The notes: generated by a model from the sequence alone, not told the origin. Positions 1-8,679 are shown, counted from the first letter of the stretch. The stretch is DNA of 64,000 nt from Pseudomonadota bacterium (GCA_023423695.1 JAFAFA010000042.1:95185-159184); one strand, 5' to 3'. Translations and numbers: made by a program.

Positions 1-803
1 TCAAGAAGAAATTCGGCGGCGGCGCGCTGGGCAAGCGGCGGACCGACGTGGCCGACGCGCCGGCGGTGATCGAGGTGCCGCTCGACGCGCTGGTGGAGCG
101 CGAGCCGGTGACGGTCATCTGCTCCGCCAAGGGCTGGATCCGCACGGTGCGCGGCCATCTGACCGATGCCGAGGCTGAGGACGTGAAGTACAAGGACGGC
201 GACGCCCGCGGCTTCATCGAGCGGTGCGAGACGACCGACAAGCTGCTGGTCTTCGCCAGCAACGGCAAGTTCTTCACCATCGGCGTCGACAAGCTGCCGC
301 GCGGCCGCGGCTTCGGCGAGCCGGTGCGGCTGATGATCGACCTCGGCAACGACGTCGACATCGTCGATCTGTTCCGCCACCAGCCCGGCCGCACCCTGAT
401 GGTGGTGTCGGAGGATGGCCGCGGCTTCCGCGTCGAGGAGGCGGAGGTGCTGGCCCAGACCCGCGCCGGCAAACAGGTGCTGAACCTGGAGGACGGCAAG
501 TCCGCCCGCATCTGCCATCCGGTGACCGGCGACACCGTCGCCATCATCGGCAACAACCGCAAGATGCTGGTCTTCCCGCTGGAGCAGGTGCCGGTGATGA
601 CCCGCGGCAAGGGCGTCCAGCTTCAGAAGTACAAGGACGCCAGTGTCGCCGACGTGAAGACCTTCGCGCTGGCCGAGGGGTTGAGCTGGAGGAACGGCGA
701 GCGCAACTTCGTCGTCACCGACCTGACCGGCTGGATGGGCGACCGCGCCGGCCAGGGCAAGATGCCGCCGAACGGGTTCCCGAAGAACAACCGGTTCATG
801 TGA
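1..803 (+). CDS. parC: DNA topoisomerase IV subunit A, C-terminal part (partial)
   Basis: The 5' end lies outside the window; the open frame runs from base 3. About 266 residues remain, matching the beta-propeller C-terminal domain of ParC: repeated blades such as KLLVFASNGKFFTIGVDKLP and NNRKMLVFPLEQVPVMTRGKG, the latter a GyrA-box-like QLQKYKD region typical of alphaproteobacterial ParC. This domain wraps DNA and directs the subunit in chromosome decatenation together with ParE. The catalytic tyrosine region is upstream of the window and cannot be checked. The protein ends in FPKNNRFM. The gene converges on motE, with a palindromic element between the two. Confidence 0.9.
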   Translation, partial: KKKFGGGALGKRRTDVADAPAVIEVPLDALVEREPVTVICSAKGWIRTVRGHLTDAEAEDVKYKDGDARGFIERCETTDKLLVFASNGKFFTIGVDKLPRGRGFGEPVRLMIDLGNDVDIVDLFRHQPGRTLMVVSEDGRGFRVEEAEVLAQTRAGKQVLNLEDGKSARICHPVTGDTVAIIGNNRKMLVFPLEQVPVMTRGKGVQLQKYKDASVADVKTFALAEGLSWRNGERNFVVTDLTGWMGDRAGQGKMPPNGFPKNNRFM

Positions 804-833
804 AGTGGTGGGGATTACAGGTGGGGAAGTTAG

Positions 834-1014
834 ACCCCCACCTAACCTCCCCCGCTCTCAGCGGACCTATGGTCCGCCTGCCGCGTCAGCACAAAGCGGA
901 GCTTTGTGCGAGAGCTGGGCGGGGGAGGGACTGCCGCCACTCTTCTCGAAAGCACTCTACCGCATAAGCACTTGTCCCCTCCCCCGCCCAGCGGGGGAGG
1001 GTTAAGGTGGGGGT
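834..1014. repeat. REP-like palindromic element between convergent genes
   Basis: A dense set of inverted repeats fills the gap between the 3' ends of parC and motE. The outer arms are 835-855 (CCCCCACCTAACC...) and 991-1013 (GCGGGGGAGGGTTAAGG...), which differ by two single-base gaps. Nested inside are GCGGACC-TAT-GGTCCGC (861-877), GCACAAAGC-GGA-GCTTTGTGC (889-909) and CCTCCCCCGC-CCA-GCGGGGGAGG (978-1000). There is no T-tract, so it is not a plain intrinsic terminator, although it could stop transcription or protect 3' ends from both sides. A related C-rich palindrome lies at 48103-48178, also between convergent genes. Confidence 0.75.
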
Positions 1015-1034
1015 ATAACCTCGCCGAATGGAAC

Positions 1035-2045
1035 TTACTTCGGCGCCGTGATCGTCGCTGTCAGCGGGACCCGCCGTTCGACCAGGGCCGACGTGACCTC
1101 CTTGGCCTTGACCGGGTCCATCGCAGCCAGGATCGGGGCGGTCTTCTGTTCCTTCATCTTCTGGATGACGCCCAGCAGAACCGGCATGTCGAGTTCCTCG
1201 AAGATGCGGGCCGCTTCCTTCGGCTTCATCGTCTCGTAGATCTTCACCAGGCTTTCCAGCTGGGCCGACTGCTTCTCGTCGCCCTGGGCCATCAGCTTCT
1301 GGATGTCGGCGCGGGTCTTCTCCATCTCCGCGACCTTCTGGTCGATCCGCTTCTCGGCGGCCGCCAGCAGAGCCTCGCGCTGCTCCATCTCCTTGGTGCG
1401 GCGCTCGATCTCGGCGCGGCGCTCGGCGAAATGCTGCAGCAGTTCCTGGTTGTCGATGGGACCGAGCGGAGCAAGGGGCGCGTTGGCGGCCGGGGCGTTC
1501 GCCGGGCCGCTGGAGCCGCCGGGAGCCGGGGGCGCTTCCTTGCCGGGCTGGCTGGCGCCGGCGCTGCCCGCCGGCTTGGTGGTAGCGGCCGGAGCTTGGG
1601 CGACGGTCAGGGCGGGCGGCGTCGCCGGGGTGGAGCTTTGCGGCCCCTGGGCGAGGCTGACCGGGAAGTCCGGCAGGCGGGCGTCATGGGTGGCGAGGCG
1701 CCACAAATCGCCGACCCGAACCCCCAGCATCAGCACCGCGACGAAGATGGTCAACGGCAGCAGGCGGAAGCGGAAACCGCGCATCCGCGCCCGCAGCCGC
1801 TCGGCCAGCGGCACGCGGGGCATGGCCGGCTTGCGCGCCTTCGTCTTTGCCTTGCCCTTCTTCGCCGGCACCTTGCCCGCGGCGGAACGCACCGCCGGCA
1901 GTTGCGCCTGCTGGGCCTGCTGGGCGCCGAGCGTGGGAGAGGTGCGGACGCCGGTCGGCGCGGCGCCGGCCGGGCGGATCACGACCTTCTGTTCCTGGGA
2001 AACACCCGCCGCAGCGGGCCTGCCGTCACTGGTGCGCATGGTCAT
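1035..2045 (-). CDS. MotE-like flagellar protein (MgtE N-like domain)
   Basis: 336 residues. A basic cytoplasmic N-terminus is followed by one membrane segment near residues 94-112 (LLPLTIFVAVLMLGVRVG), a long Pro/Ala-rich linker, a coiled coil (HFAERRAEIERRTKEMEQRE), and a C-terminal domain like the MgtE N-terminal domain (YETMKPKEAARIFEELDM). This layout matches the alphaproteobacterial MotE family, known in rhizobia as a periplasmic chaperone for the motility protein MotC. No MotC-like gene is visible here, so the partner in this organism is unknown. The start overlaps the stop of the DUF6468 gene by four bases (ATGA), so the genes are co-transcribed with fliM. Confidence 0.8.
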   Translation of the reverse strand: MTMRTSDGRPAAAGVSQEQKVVIRPAGAAPTGVRTSPTLGAQQAQQAQLPAVRSAAGKVPAKKGKAKTKARKPAMPRVPLAERLRARMRGFRFRLLPLTIFVAVLMLGVRVGDLWRLATHDARLPDFPVSLAQGPQSSTPATPPALTVAQAPAATTKPAGSAGASQPGKEAPPAPGGSSGPANAPAANAPLAPLGPIDNQELLQHFAERRAEIERRTKEMEQREALLAAAEKRIDQKVAEMEKTRADIQKLMAQGDEKQSAQLESLVKIYETMKPKEAARIFEELDMPVLLGVIQKMKEQKTAPILAAMDPVKAKEVTSALVERRVPLTATITAPK

Positions 2046-2680
2046 CCGAGCCCCTTGCCGGCATTCTCGATCGCCTGAAGAAGTTCGCGTTCGGCCCGGG
2101 ACAGGCTCTCGCCATCGCGGGTAATCGGATCGCGCGGTTCGGCCTGCGGTTCGGCGCGGGCCGCGGCGCGCCGCGGCGGCACGTCCAGCCGGGCCGGCGG
2201 CGGGGCGTGGTCGTCATGGTCGTGGTCGAGATCATCCTCGACCGGCAGACTGCGCAGGGCCGGGCGCGGAGCCACCAGCGGCGCCTTGGCCGGGATGCGC
2301 GAGGCCAGCGCCGGCGCCACGGCAGTGGAGCGTCCGCCATCGCGCCGGCCACCGCCGTCCCGCTCGCCGACGCCGCCCAGCCGGTTGGCCAGCGCGTCGG
2401 CAGCCTCGATCATGAATTCCAATTCGTCGCGCAGGGTCTGCGCCTTGTTCACGGTGCGCTGAAGATCCTCGCCGGTGTCGCTGGCCGCCTTCTTCAGGGT
2501 ACGCACGCCGGTCTCCGCCCGCGCCATCGCGTCGTTCAAACCTTGGATCAGTTCGGCCATCTCGCCGCGGCTCTCGCGCAGCGCGATGATCTGCCGGTTG
2601 AGGATGATCGCGTAGGCGATGGTCGCGGCCAGCAGGCCGACCATCACGACGTCGATGATGATGGAGACCAGCGGACTCAT
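2042..2680 (-). CDS. DUF6468 membrane protein of the flagellar cluster
   Basis: 212 residues. One N-terminal transmembrane helix (about residues 5-25, IIIDVVMVGLLAATIAYAII) is followed by a helical stretch (about 35-100) with heptad-like spacing, then a Pro/Arg-rich and acidic tail containing a His/Asp run (DDLDHDHDDH). The family is conserved next to fliM in alphaproteobacteria but its role has not been assigned; the position suggests flagellar assembly or motor function. It overlaps fliM by four bases upstream and motE by four bases downstream, an unusually tight translational coupling. Confidence 0.75.
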   Translation of the reverse strand: MSPLVSIIIDVVMVGLLAATIAYAIILNRQIIALRESRGEMAELIQGLNDAMARAETGVRTLKKAASDTGEDLQRTVNKAQTLRDELEFMIEAADALANRLGGVGERDGGGRRDGGRSTAVAPALASRIPAKAPLVAPRPALRSLPVEDDLDHDHDDHAPPPARLDVPPRRAAARAEPQAEPRDPITRDGESLSRAERELLQAIENAGKGLG

Positions 2681-3750
2681 AACCTCATGACCTCCTGCTT
2701 GGGCAGTTCCTTTTCCAGGCGGACGGCAATATGCCCGCCCTTGCGCCCCATCCGACCCTGGAACATCGACACGTCGCCGCAGCGCAGCTCGATCGCGCCG
2801 TCGGGGGTGGCGTTCAGCAGGATGCGGGTGCCGACGCGCCAGTTCAGCACGTCGTGCAGGGTCATCGTCACCTCGTCCAGCACGGCCGACAGATCGACAT
2901 CCGTCACCATCAGTTCCGAAGCCAGGTGGGTTTCCCAGATCGAGTCACGGCCGAACTTCTCGCCCATGAACATCTGGAGCAGCAGTTCACGCACCGGCTC
3001 CAGCGTCGCGTAGGGGATCATCAGCTCCAGCCGGCCGCCGCGATCCTCCATGTCGATGCGCAGCTTGACCAGAACCGCCGCGTTGGCGGGCCGCGCGATG
3101 GTGGCGAAGCGCGGGTTGGTCTCCAGCCGGTCGAAGCGGAAGGTGACGGGCGACAGCGGGTCGAAGGCGGCGGACAGATCGGACAGCACCACATGGACCA
3201 TGCGTTCCACGAGGTTGCGTTCGATGGTGGTGTAGGGACGGCCCTCGATGCGCATCGCCGCGGTGCCGCGCCGGCCGCCCAGCAGCACGTCGACGATGGA
3301 ATAGATCAGCGCGGAGTCGACGACCATCAGGCCATAGTTGTCCCACTCCTCCGCCTTGAAGACCGACAGCATCGCCGGCAGCGGAATGGAGTTCAGGTAG
3401 TCGCCGAAACGCACCGAGGAGATCTGGTCGAGGCTGACCTCGACGTTGTCGGAGGTGAAGTTGCGCAAGCTGGTGGACATCATGCGGACGAGGCGGTCGA
3501 AGACCACCTCCAGCATGGGCAGGCGTTCGTAGTTGACCAGCGCCGAGTTGACCAGCGCCATGATGCCGGAGTTGTCGCCGTCGCCGGCGCCACCCTGGTC
3601 GAAGCCCAGCAGGCTGTCGATCTCGTCCTGGTTCAGGACGCGCGTCGACCCGCCGCCGCCCATGTCGCCGACATCGCCGCTGTCCTCGGCCAATGCCGCC
3701 CATTCGGCGGCAAGCCGTTCCTCTTCGCTCAGTTCACCGGTGTCGCTCAT
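2677..3750 (-). CDS. fliM: Flagellar motor switch protein FliM
   Basis: 357 residues. The N-terminal CheY-P binding motif LNQDEIDSLLGF is at residues 39-50, after an acidic 38-residue lead that is longer than in E. coli. The middle CheC-like domain (about 65-260) and the C-terminal SpoA domain that contacts FliN (about 275-350) follow. FliM sits in the C-ring and reverses rotation when phospho-CheY binds. The gene is 28 bp downstream of fliL and overlaps the DUF6468 gene by four bases, so fliL-fliM-DUF6468-motE is one operon. Confidence 0.97.
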   Translation of the reverse strand: MSDTGELSEEERLAAEWAALAEDSGDVGDMGGGGSTRVLNQDEIDSLLGFDQGGAGDGDNSGIMALVNSALVNYERLPMLEVVFDRLVRMMSTSLRNFTSDNVEVSLDQISSVRFGDYLNSIPLPAMLSVFKAEEWDNYGLMVVDSALIYSIVDVLLGGRRGTAAMRIEGRPYTTIERNLVERMVHVVLSDLSAAFDPLSPVTFRFDRLETNPRFATIARPANAAVLVKLRIDMEDRGGRLELMIPYATLEPVRELLLQMFMGEKFGRDSIWETHLASELMVTDVDLSAVLDEVTMTLHDVLNWRVGTRILLNATPDGAIELRCGDVSMFQGRMGRKGGHIAVRLEKELPKQEVMRL

Positions 3751-3778
3751 CGGTCCACATCCCCACCTGACCGGGCCC

Positions 3779-4330
3779 TCACTGGACCAGCATTTCCTTG
3801 AACAGCACGTCCTTCACCTTCACCGGATAGGCGGCGGCGGTGATGCGCAGAAGCAGTTCCTGGCGCAGCCGGTACATGCCGGCCGACCCGCGCAAATCCT
3901 CCAGCCGCAGTTCACGCAGATAGACCTGGAAATTGTCGATGATGCGCGGCAGCACATGTTCCACCGCACCCACATCCTCCGGCTTCGACAGCTGGATGGA
4001 GATCTTGATCTTCAGGAAGGCCGGACGCTTGTTGCCGGTGTTCAGGTTCACCAGCATGTCCGGCAGGTCGTAGAAGACCGGGGCCGCATGCGGATCTGGC
4101 TTGCCGGGTTCGGCCTTGTGCTCGCCCTCGGCCGCCGCGTGCTCTCCCTCCTCCGTCTGCTTCTCCTTCCCCAGCAGCCCGTCGAGCAGGCCGGAGAAAT
4201 AGACGCCGGCACCGGCGCCGATCAGCAGGACCAGGGGAAGGACGACGAACAGGACCAGCTTCTTGCCGCTGAATTTCTTCCGCGGCAGGCCGTCGGTCGA
4301 AAGTTCGCCGGCGTCGGTTTCGGCAGCCAT
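3779..4330 (-). CDS. fliL: Flagellar basal body-associated protein FliL
   Basis: 183 residues: short cytoplasmic N-terminus, one transmembrane helix (about 31-52, LVLFVVLPLVLLIGAGAGVYFSG shortened here), an acidic His/Glu-rich linker (EEGEHAAAEGEHKAEPGK) and a periplasmic FliL domain beginning near FYDLPDMLVNLN. FliL surrounds the stator at the basal body and supports torque. It is the first gene of the minus-strand operon. A weak CtrA-like half site (TTAAC on the minus strand, near 4417-4421) lies about 85 bp upstream; the other half has two mismatches, so regulation by CtrA is only a suggestion. Confidence 0.93.
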   Translation of the reverse strand: MAAETDAGELSTDGLPRKKFSGKKLVLFVVLPLVLLIGAGAGVYFSGLLDGLLGKEKQTEEGEHAAAEGEHKAEPGKPDPHAAPVFYDLPDMLVNLNTGNKRPAFLKIKISIQLSKPEDVGAVEHVLPRIIDNFQVYLRELRLEDLRGSAGMYRLRQELLLRITAAAYPVKVKDVLFKEMLVQ

Positions 4331-4854
4331 GACATCCTGGATCGTTCGAGGTGCGCAACAGGCACAGGCATCCGCCCGCCCTACCGTCTGTCCATGCCAA
4401 AGCTACTTTTGGGATAGTTAATAACTCCTTTCGAGTGGCTGACGGGACACCCCGGACGAACAGGTTCCACCCGGTTGTGGCCGTTTCGGCACGGTTCTTG
4501 ATTGGGCCTGCCCGGCAGTCCGCCGCCGTCCGGCCGTGCAGGCCCCGGCTATGCCCGGACTCCATCCGCTGCGATCCGCCGTCTCTTTGGACCGGCCGAG
4601 CCGCCGCCCATCGCCCCGCCGCACCCCCTTGCGGCGGGAACGGGAGAGTCTTGCCCGGTGGAACCCGGCAAGCTTGGCCCCCGTCCCGGCAGATTCTGCC
4701 CGGCACCCCCTGCCCCATCCGGCGGGATCGCCTTCCGCTTGCCCGGATTCAGCGTCTTTCCAGGCTTGGGAGAAGTTGGCACGGCATCTGCAATACCTCT
4801 TTCGCCGGTCGGACGCAGTCGCCCGATCCGTTCGCAAGGTGAAGAGGCCGCAAG
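4331..4854. other. Divergent promoter region fliL / flgF
   Basis: 524 bp without a convincing gene. It separates the minus-strand fliL operon from the plus-strand flgF operon. It contains an AT-rich patch near 4411-4430 (possible fliL promoter), a weak sigma-54-like motif CGGCACGGTTCTTGA near 4487-4501, and a good sigma-54 match at 4777-4792. The frames crossing it are Arg/Pro-rich translations of GC-rich DNA and are not considered genes. Confidence 0.7.
4777..4792 (+). promoter_or_regulatory. Sigma-54 promoter (-24/-12) of flgF operon
   Basis: TGGCACGGCATCTGCA matches the sigma-54 consensus TGGCACG-N4-TTGCA at all fixed positions but one (C for the first T of TTGC). It lies 62 bp upstream of the flgF ATG, which leaves a leader of about 50 bases after the expected start point. 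Sigma-54 control of rod and hook genes is established in Caulobacter. Confidence 0.75.
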
Positions 4855-5577
4855 ATGGAAAATTCGATCTACGTCGCCCTGTCGCACCAGATGGCCCTGC
4901 GGCGCCAGCTGGACGTGACGTCGAACAACATCGCGAACGTGAACACGACCGGCTACAAGAACCAGCGGATGCTGTTCACCGAATTCCTGGATAAGCCCGG
5001 TCTGCACGAGAAGATCAGCTTCGTCCAGGACCGCGCGGTGGTCCGCGACCTGTCCAACGGCGCCATGACCCAGACCGGCAATCCACTGGATCTGGCGCTG
5101 ACCGGCCAAGGCTACTTCACCGTCGATACCGCCAGCGGCCCCCGTTACACCCGCGCCGGCAATTTCCGCCTGAACGACCAGCGCCAGCTGGTGGATGCCG
5201 GCGGACTGCCGGTCCTGGCCAACAACGGCCAGCCCATCACGCTGCCGGCCGGCACCAGCGACGTGAAGGTCAGCGGCGACGGCACCGTCGCCACCGAGTT
5301 GGGCCCGGTCGCGAAGCTGAACATCGTCACCTTCAAGAACGAGCAGCTGATGACCGAAGTCGGCAGCGGCCTGTATGTCAGCGACGAGCAGCCCGAGCCC
5401 GCCCCGGTCGAGACCAAAGTGGCACAGGGATTGCTAGAAGGTTCGAACGTGAAGCCAGTGGTCGAGATGACGCAGATGATCGAGCTCCAGCGCCAGTACA
5501 TGTCCGCACAGAAGATGATGGACAACGAACACGAGCGCATCCGCACGATGCTTCAGCGGCTGGGCCGCAGCGTCTGA
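4855..5577 (+). CDS. flgF: Flagellar basal-body rod protein FlgF
   Basis: 240 residues, normal for FlgF. The N-terminal flagellar rod signature is LDVTSNNIANVNTTGYKNQR; the central D1 domain contains NPLDLALTGQGYFTVDT and YTRAGNFRLN, and the C-terminal coiled segment contains SNVKPVVEMTQMIELQRQY. It builds the proximal rod in the periplasm and is exported by the flagellar type III system. First gene of flgF-flgG-flgA-flgH. An AG-rich ribosome binding region (GAAGAGG) precedes the ATG. Confidence 0.95.
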   Translation: MENSIYVALSHQMALRRQLDVTSNNIANVNTTGYKNQRMLFTEFLDKPGLHEKISFVQDRAVVRDLSNGAMTQTGNPLDLALTGQGYFTVDTASGPRYTRAGNFRLNDQRQLVDAGGLPVLANNGQPITLPAGTSDVKVSGDGTVATELGPVAKLNIVTFKNEQLMTEVGSGLYVSDEQPEPAPVETKVAQGLLEGSNVKPVVEMTQMIELQRQYMSAQKMMDNEHERIRTMLQRLGRSV

Positions 5578-5608
5578 ACCAGACCGACGACGAGAGGAGA
5601 AGACCACC

Positions 5609-6394
5609 ATGCGCAGCCTCGCCATCGGCGCCACCGGCATGATCGCCCAGCAGCTCAACGTCGAGACGATCTCCAACAACATCGCCAACTCGACCACCAC
5701 CGGCTACAAGAAGCAGCGGGCCGAGTTCCAGGACCTGCTGTACCAGAATTTCCGCCGCATCGGCTCGACCTCGTCGGATGCCGGCACCATCGTGCCGACC
5801 GGCGTGCAGGTGGGTGCCGGCGTGCGCGTCGCCGCCGTGGCCCGCGTGCTGGAACAGGGCAACCTGAACATCACCGACAACAAGCTGGACGTCGCGATCA
5901 ACGGGTCGGGCTATTTCCAGGTGACGCTGCCCAGCGGCGATACCGCCTACACCCGCGCCGGCAACTTCAAGCTGTCGCCGGAAGGTATGATCGTCACCGC
6001 CGACGGCTATCCGATCCAGCCGAACATCACCATCCCGACCAACGCGGTGGACATCTCCATCAACTCGTCGGGCGAGGTGCTGATCAAGCTGGACGGCCAG
6101 ACCGCCACGCAGAATGTCGGCCAGATCCAGCTCGCGACCTTCGCCAACGCCGCCGGCCTGGAAGCCACCGGCGACAACCTGTTCATGGAATCCGGCGCCT
6201 CCGGCCAGGCCGTGACCGGCAACCCCGGCGCTCCCGGCTTCGGCCGCGTCACCCAGGGTGCCCTGGAGACCTCCAACGTCAACGTCGTGCAGGAGATCAC
6301 CACCCTGATCACCGCACAGCGCGCCTACGAGATGAACTCCAAGGTCATCAAGACCACCGACGAGATGATGCAGCAGGCCAGCCAGATGAGGTAA
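5609..6394 (+). CDS. flgG: Flagellar distal rod protein FlgG
   Basis: 261 residues, close to the usual 260. It begins MRSLAIGATGMIAQQLNVET and carries the rod signature SNNIANSTTTGYKKQRAEFQ, the FlgG-type DLLYQNFRRIGS loop, and the C-terminal motif NVNVVQEITTLITAQRAYEM shared by FlgG and FlgE. It forms the distal rod through the peptidoglycan and LPS rings. It lies 31 bp after flgF, with GAGAGGAGAAG as ribosome binding site. Confidence 0.97.
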   Translation: MRSLAIGATGMIAQQLNVETISNNIANSTTTGYKKQRAEFQDLLYQNFRRIGSTSSDAGTIVPTGVQVGAGVRVAAVARVLEQGNLNITDNKLDVAINGSGYFQVTLPSGDTAYTRAGNFKLSPEGMIVTADGYPIQPNITIPTNAVDISINSSGEVLIKLDGQTATQNVGQIQLATFANAAGLEATGDNLFMESGASGQAVTGNPGAPGFGRVTQGALETSNVNVVQEITTLITAQRAYEMNSKVIKTTDEMMQQASQMR

Positions 6395-6445
6395 CGGCGG
6401 CACCGCCGGCGCCTCGCCTCAGCCTCGAAATCGGGAACCATCGCC

Positions 6446-7201
6446 ATGATCCGCCACCTCGCCACCCGCCGCCTGCCCGCCCTGATCCTCGGCGCCGCCC
6501 TGCTGACCGCCCCGGTCGCCTCGGCCTTCGCCGCGGGCGCCGTGGTTCCGGTCGCGGACGTGGTCTATGGCATGCCGCATGTGGAGGCGGTGCTGTCGGA
6601 TGCGCTGTCGCGGGTCGTCACCGTCGGCCGGCTCCAGATGGAGCTGGACAGCCGCGCGGTGGAGCTGCGGGCGCCCCAGGGCGGCGGCGGGCTGGCGGTG
6701 GAGAACCTCTATTACAGCCCGGTCCAGGGCCGCTTCGCCGCCGAGATCGTGGTGACGGGCAGCCAGGTCCGCCTGCCGGTGTCGGGCCGCGCCTTCGGCG
6801 TGGTGCAGATCCCGGTGCTGTCGCGCCGCGTCATCCCCGGCGACGTCATCGGCCCGGGCGACATCGACTGGCAGGACGTGCGCGCCGACCAGACCACCAG
6901 CGACACCGCCGCCACCGACGCCCAGTTGATCGGCATGACGCCGAAGCGCGGGGTGTCCACCAACCAGCCCGTCCGCCTGCGCGACCTGCAATCGCCGCGC
7001 ATGATCGACAAGGGATCGCTGGTCACCATCACCCTGTCGACGCCGTCGATGACGCTGACCACCCAGGGCAAGGCCCTGCAGGACGGCGGCAAGGGCGAGG
7101 TCATCCGCGTCGTGAACACCCAATCCAACCGCATCGTCGAAGCGACGGTCGCAGGCCCCAACGTCGTCGCCGTGGCAAAGCCCGGCACCATCGCGCAGTG
7201 A
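6446..7201 (+). CDS. flgA: Flagellar P-ring assembly chaperone FlgA
   Basis: 251 residues with a Sec signal peptide (about residues 1-28, cleavage near SAFAAGA). The C-terminal SAF-type domain is visible as IPVLSRRVIPGDVIGPGDID, and ends with MTLTTQGKALQDGGKGEVIRV and VVNTQSNRIVEATVAGPNVV-type segments, as in FlgA. It acts in the periplasm to fold and polymerise FlgI. Lies between flgG and flgH, as in Caulobacter and other alphaproteobacteria. Confidence 0.92.
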   Translation: MIRHLATRRLPALILGAALLTAPVASAFAAGAVVPVADVVYGMPHVEAVLSDALSRVVTVGRLQMELDSRAVELRAPQGGGGLAVENLYYSPVQGRFAAEIVVTGSQVRLPVSGRAFGVVQIPVLSRRVIPGDVIGPGDIDWQDVRADQTTSDTAATDAQLIGMTPKRGVSTNQPVRLRDLQSPRMIDKGSLVTITLSTPSMTLTTQGKALQDGGKGEVIRVVNTQSNRIVEATVAGPNVVAVAKPGTIAQ

Positions 7202-7214
7202 GGAGAAAGCTCCA

Positions 7215-7979
7215 ATGTCCGCCACCAAGACCGCCCGCCTGATCCGCTTCGCGATGATCGCCGCCGCCGCCACCTCGCTGACCGCCTGCGGCGCCGCCTC
7301 GCGCATCGCCGACATCGGCAAGGCGCCGGAGCTGTCCACCATCCAGGACCCGCAGGCCCGTCCCGGCTACCAGCCGGTCAGCCTGCCGATGCCGACCCCG
7401 CTGCCGACGGAGCGCAACCCGAACTCCTTGTGGCGCAACGGTTCGAAGGCCTTCTTCAAGGACCAGCGCGCCAACAAGGTGGGCGACATCCTGACCATCA
7501 ACATCTCGATCGACGACAGCGCCAAGGTCGCCAACACCAGCAAGCGGTCGCGCGCCAACAGCGAGAAGGCGGGCATGCCGAGCCTGTTCGGGTTGGAAGG
7601 CGCCACCCTCAGCCGCGTCCTGCCGGCCGGCGCCTCCGCCACCAACCTGGTGGACCTGTCGAGCGACACGTCGAACGACGGCAAGGGATCGGTCGACCGC
7701 AACGAGCAGATCGACCTGAAGGTCGCGGCGCTGGTGACGCAATCCCTGCCCAACGGCAACCTCGTGATCCAGGGCCGCCAGGAAGTCCGGGTGAATTTCG
7801 AGGTCCGCGACCTGCAGATCCAGGGCGTGATCCGTCCCGAGGACATCACCGCCCAGAACACCATCAGCTACGAGAAGATCGCGGAGGCCCGCATCTCCTA
7901 CGGCGGCCGCGGCCAGATCACCGACGTCCAGCAGCCGCGCTACGGCCAGCAGCTGTACGACATCATCATGCCGTTCTGA
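7215..7979 (+). CDS. flgH: Flagellar L-ring protein FlgH (lipoprotein)
   Basis: 254 residues. A lipoprotein signal ends with the lipobox LTAC (Cys25). FlgH hallmarks follow: SLWRNGSKAFFKDQRANKVGDILTI split as SLWRNGSKAFFKDQRA and KVGDILTINISIDD, then GSVDRNEQIDLKVAALVTQ and LPNGNLVIQGRQEVRVNFE. It forms the outer-membrane ring bushing of the flagellum. It follows flgA by 13 bp with a GAGGAGAAAG ribosome binding site and ends the operon. Confidence 0.96.
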   Translation: MSATKTARLIRFAMIAAAATSLTACGAASRIADIGKAPELSTIQDPQARPGYQPVSLPMPTPLPTERNPNSLWRNGSKAFFKDQRANKVGDILTINISIDDSAKVANTSKRSRANSEKAGMPSLFGLEGATLSRVLPAGASATNLVDLSSDTSNDGKGSVDRNEQIDLKVAALVTQSLPNGNLVIQGRQEVRVNFEVRDLQIQGVIRPEDITAQNTISYEKIAEARISYGGRGQITDVQQPRYGQQLYDIIMPF

Positions 7980-8013
7980 GGACAGGTTGGGGATCGGGGT
8001 CTGACATGGACCG

Positions 8014-8052
8014 GGCGGACGGGGCCACCCACGCGGGATGGCGCCGTCCGCC
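8014..8052 (+). terminator. Possible terminator hairpin after flgH
   Basis: GGCGGACGG (8014-8022) pairs perfectly with CCGTCCGCC (8044-8052) 35 bp after the flgH stop. A 21-base loop and no T-tract make it a weak intrinsic terminator; it may act as a 3' stabiliser instead. Confidence 0.35.
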
Positions 8053-8167
8053 TGCCTCCCGTTGGACTGTGAGTTCACTCGGGAAAATACTGCCGCCCGG
8101 CGGGTTGTGCCGGGGCGATGTTGCCGGGACGCGGCCTCACCTCAAGGAGCGCCGGCGCGTCATCCCC

Positions 8168-8368
8168 CTACCGCCCGGCCAGCACATAGCGGCAGGCGCG
8201 GCCGAGCAGCCAGGGCACGACCGCCATCAGCGCGATGGACAGGGCATTCCACTTCTGCCCACTCTCGAGCTCGGTCGCCATGGCCGCAGCGAAGATCAGG
8301 ATCAGAATGGCGATTCCGCAGCCGGCCCAGTAGAGGACATTGCCGAGGCGGGCCAGAATGCCGGTCAT
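8168..8368 (-). CDS. Small hypothetical membrane protein
   Basis: 66 residues when started at ATG 8368 (MTGILARLGNVLYWAGCG). Two hydrophobic helices can be seen, about residues 10-29 (VLYWAGCGIAILILIFAAAM) and 43-56 (LSIALMAVVPWLLG), separated by a short hydrophilic loop (ELESGQKWN). The C-terminus RYVLAGR is basic. The longer frame upstream is discarded because its first 41 residues look like non-coding translation. No family recognised. It begins the patch of small genes inserted between flgH and dksA. Confidence 0.5.
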   Translation of the reverse strand: MTGILARLGNVLYWAGCGIAILILIFAAAMATELESGQKWNALSIALMAVVPWLLGRACRYVLAGR

Positions 8369-8514
8369 TGTTCCCCATAGCCGTAGCAAGCCACCCGTCG
8401 GGCGACCGGATTTTGGCAGGGCGGCCAACGGCTGTCCAGGCGTCGCCGGTGAGCGAGAGGTGAAGGGGGCGCCCTGCAGGCATGCCCCCATTCACCAGCC
8501 GTATCCCATACCCT

Positions 8515-8679
8515 TTACTGATAGCCGCCTTCGCGGGCGCGGTCCTTCGCCGCCTCTTCCTGCGCCTTTTCGGTGCGGCTGTCGATCTTGGCGCCTTCGG
8601 TCTTGCCGGTTTCGCCTGCCGGCTTCTGCCGGTCATCGTGCTGGGCGTCGGTTTGCCGCTTGTCGGATTGATCAGCCAT
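8515..8679 (-). CDS. Small hydrophilic hypothetical protein
   Basis: 54 residues from ATG 8679, preceded by a good ribosome binding site (GAGGAG, nine bases upstream on the minus strand). The protein is very hydrophilic and probably disordered: MADQSDKRQTDAQHDDRQ, then KTEGAKIDSRTEKAQEEAAK, ending AREGGYQ. The composition resembles small stress or desiccation-type proteins, but no family is recognised. A longer in-frame extension upstream to 8844 is unlikely because the ribosome binding site marks the internal ATG. Confidence 0.5.
   Translation of the reverse strand: MADQSDKRQTDAQHDDRQKPAGETGKTEGAKIDSRTEKAQEEAAKDRAREGGYQ

Noticed and set aside
4487..4501. Second sigma-54-like motif CGGCACGGTTCTTGA
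   Set aside because: It lacks the first T of the -24 element and the final GC of the -12 element and is more than 350 bp from flgF.
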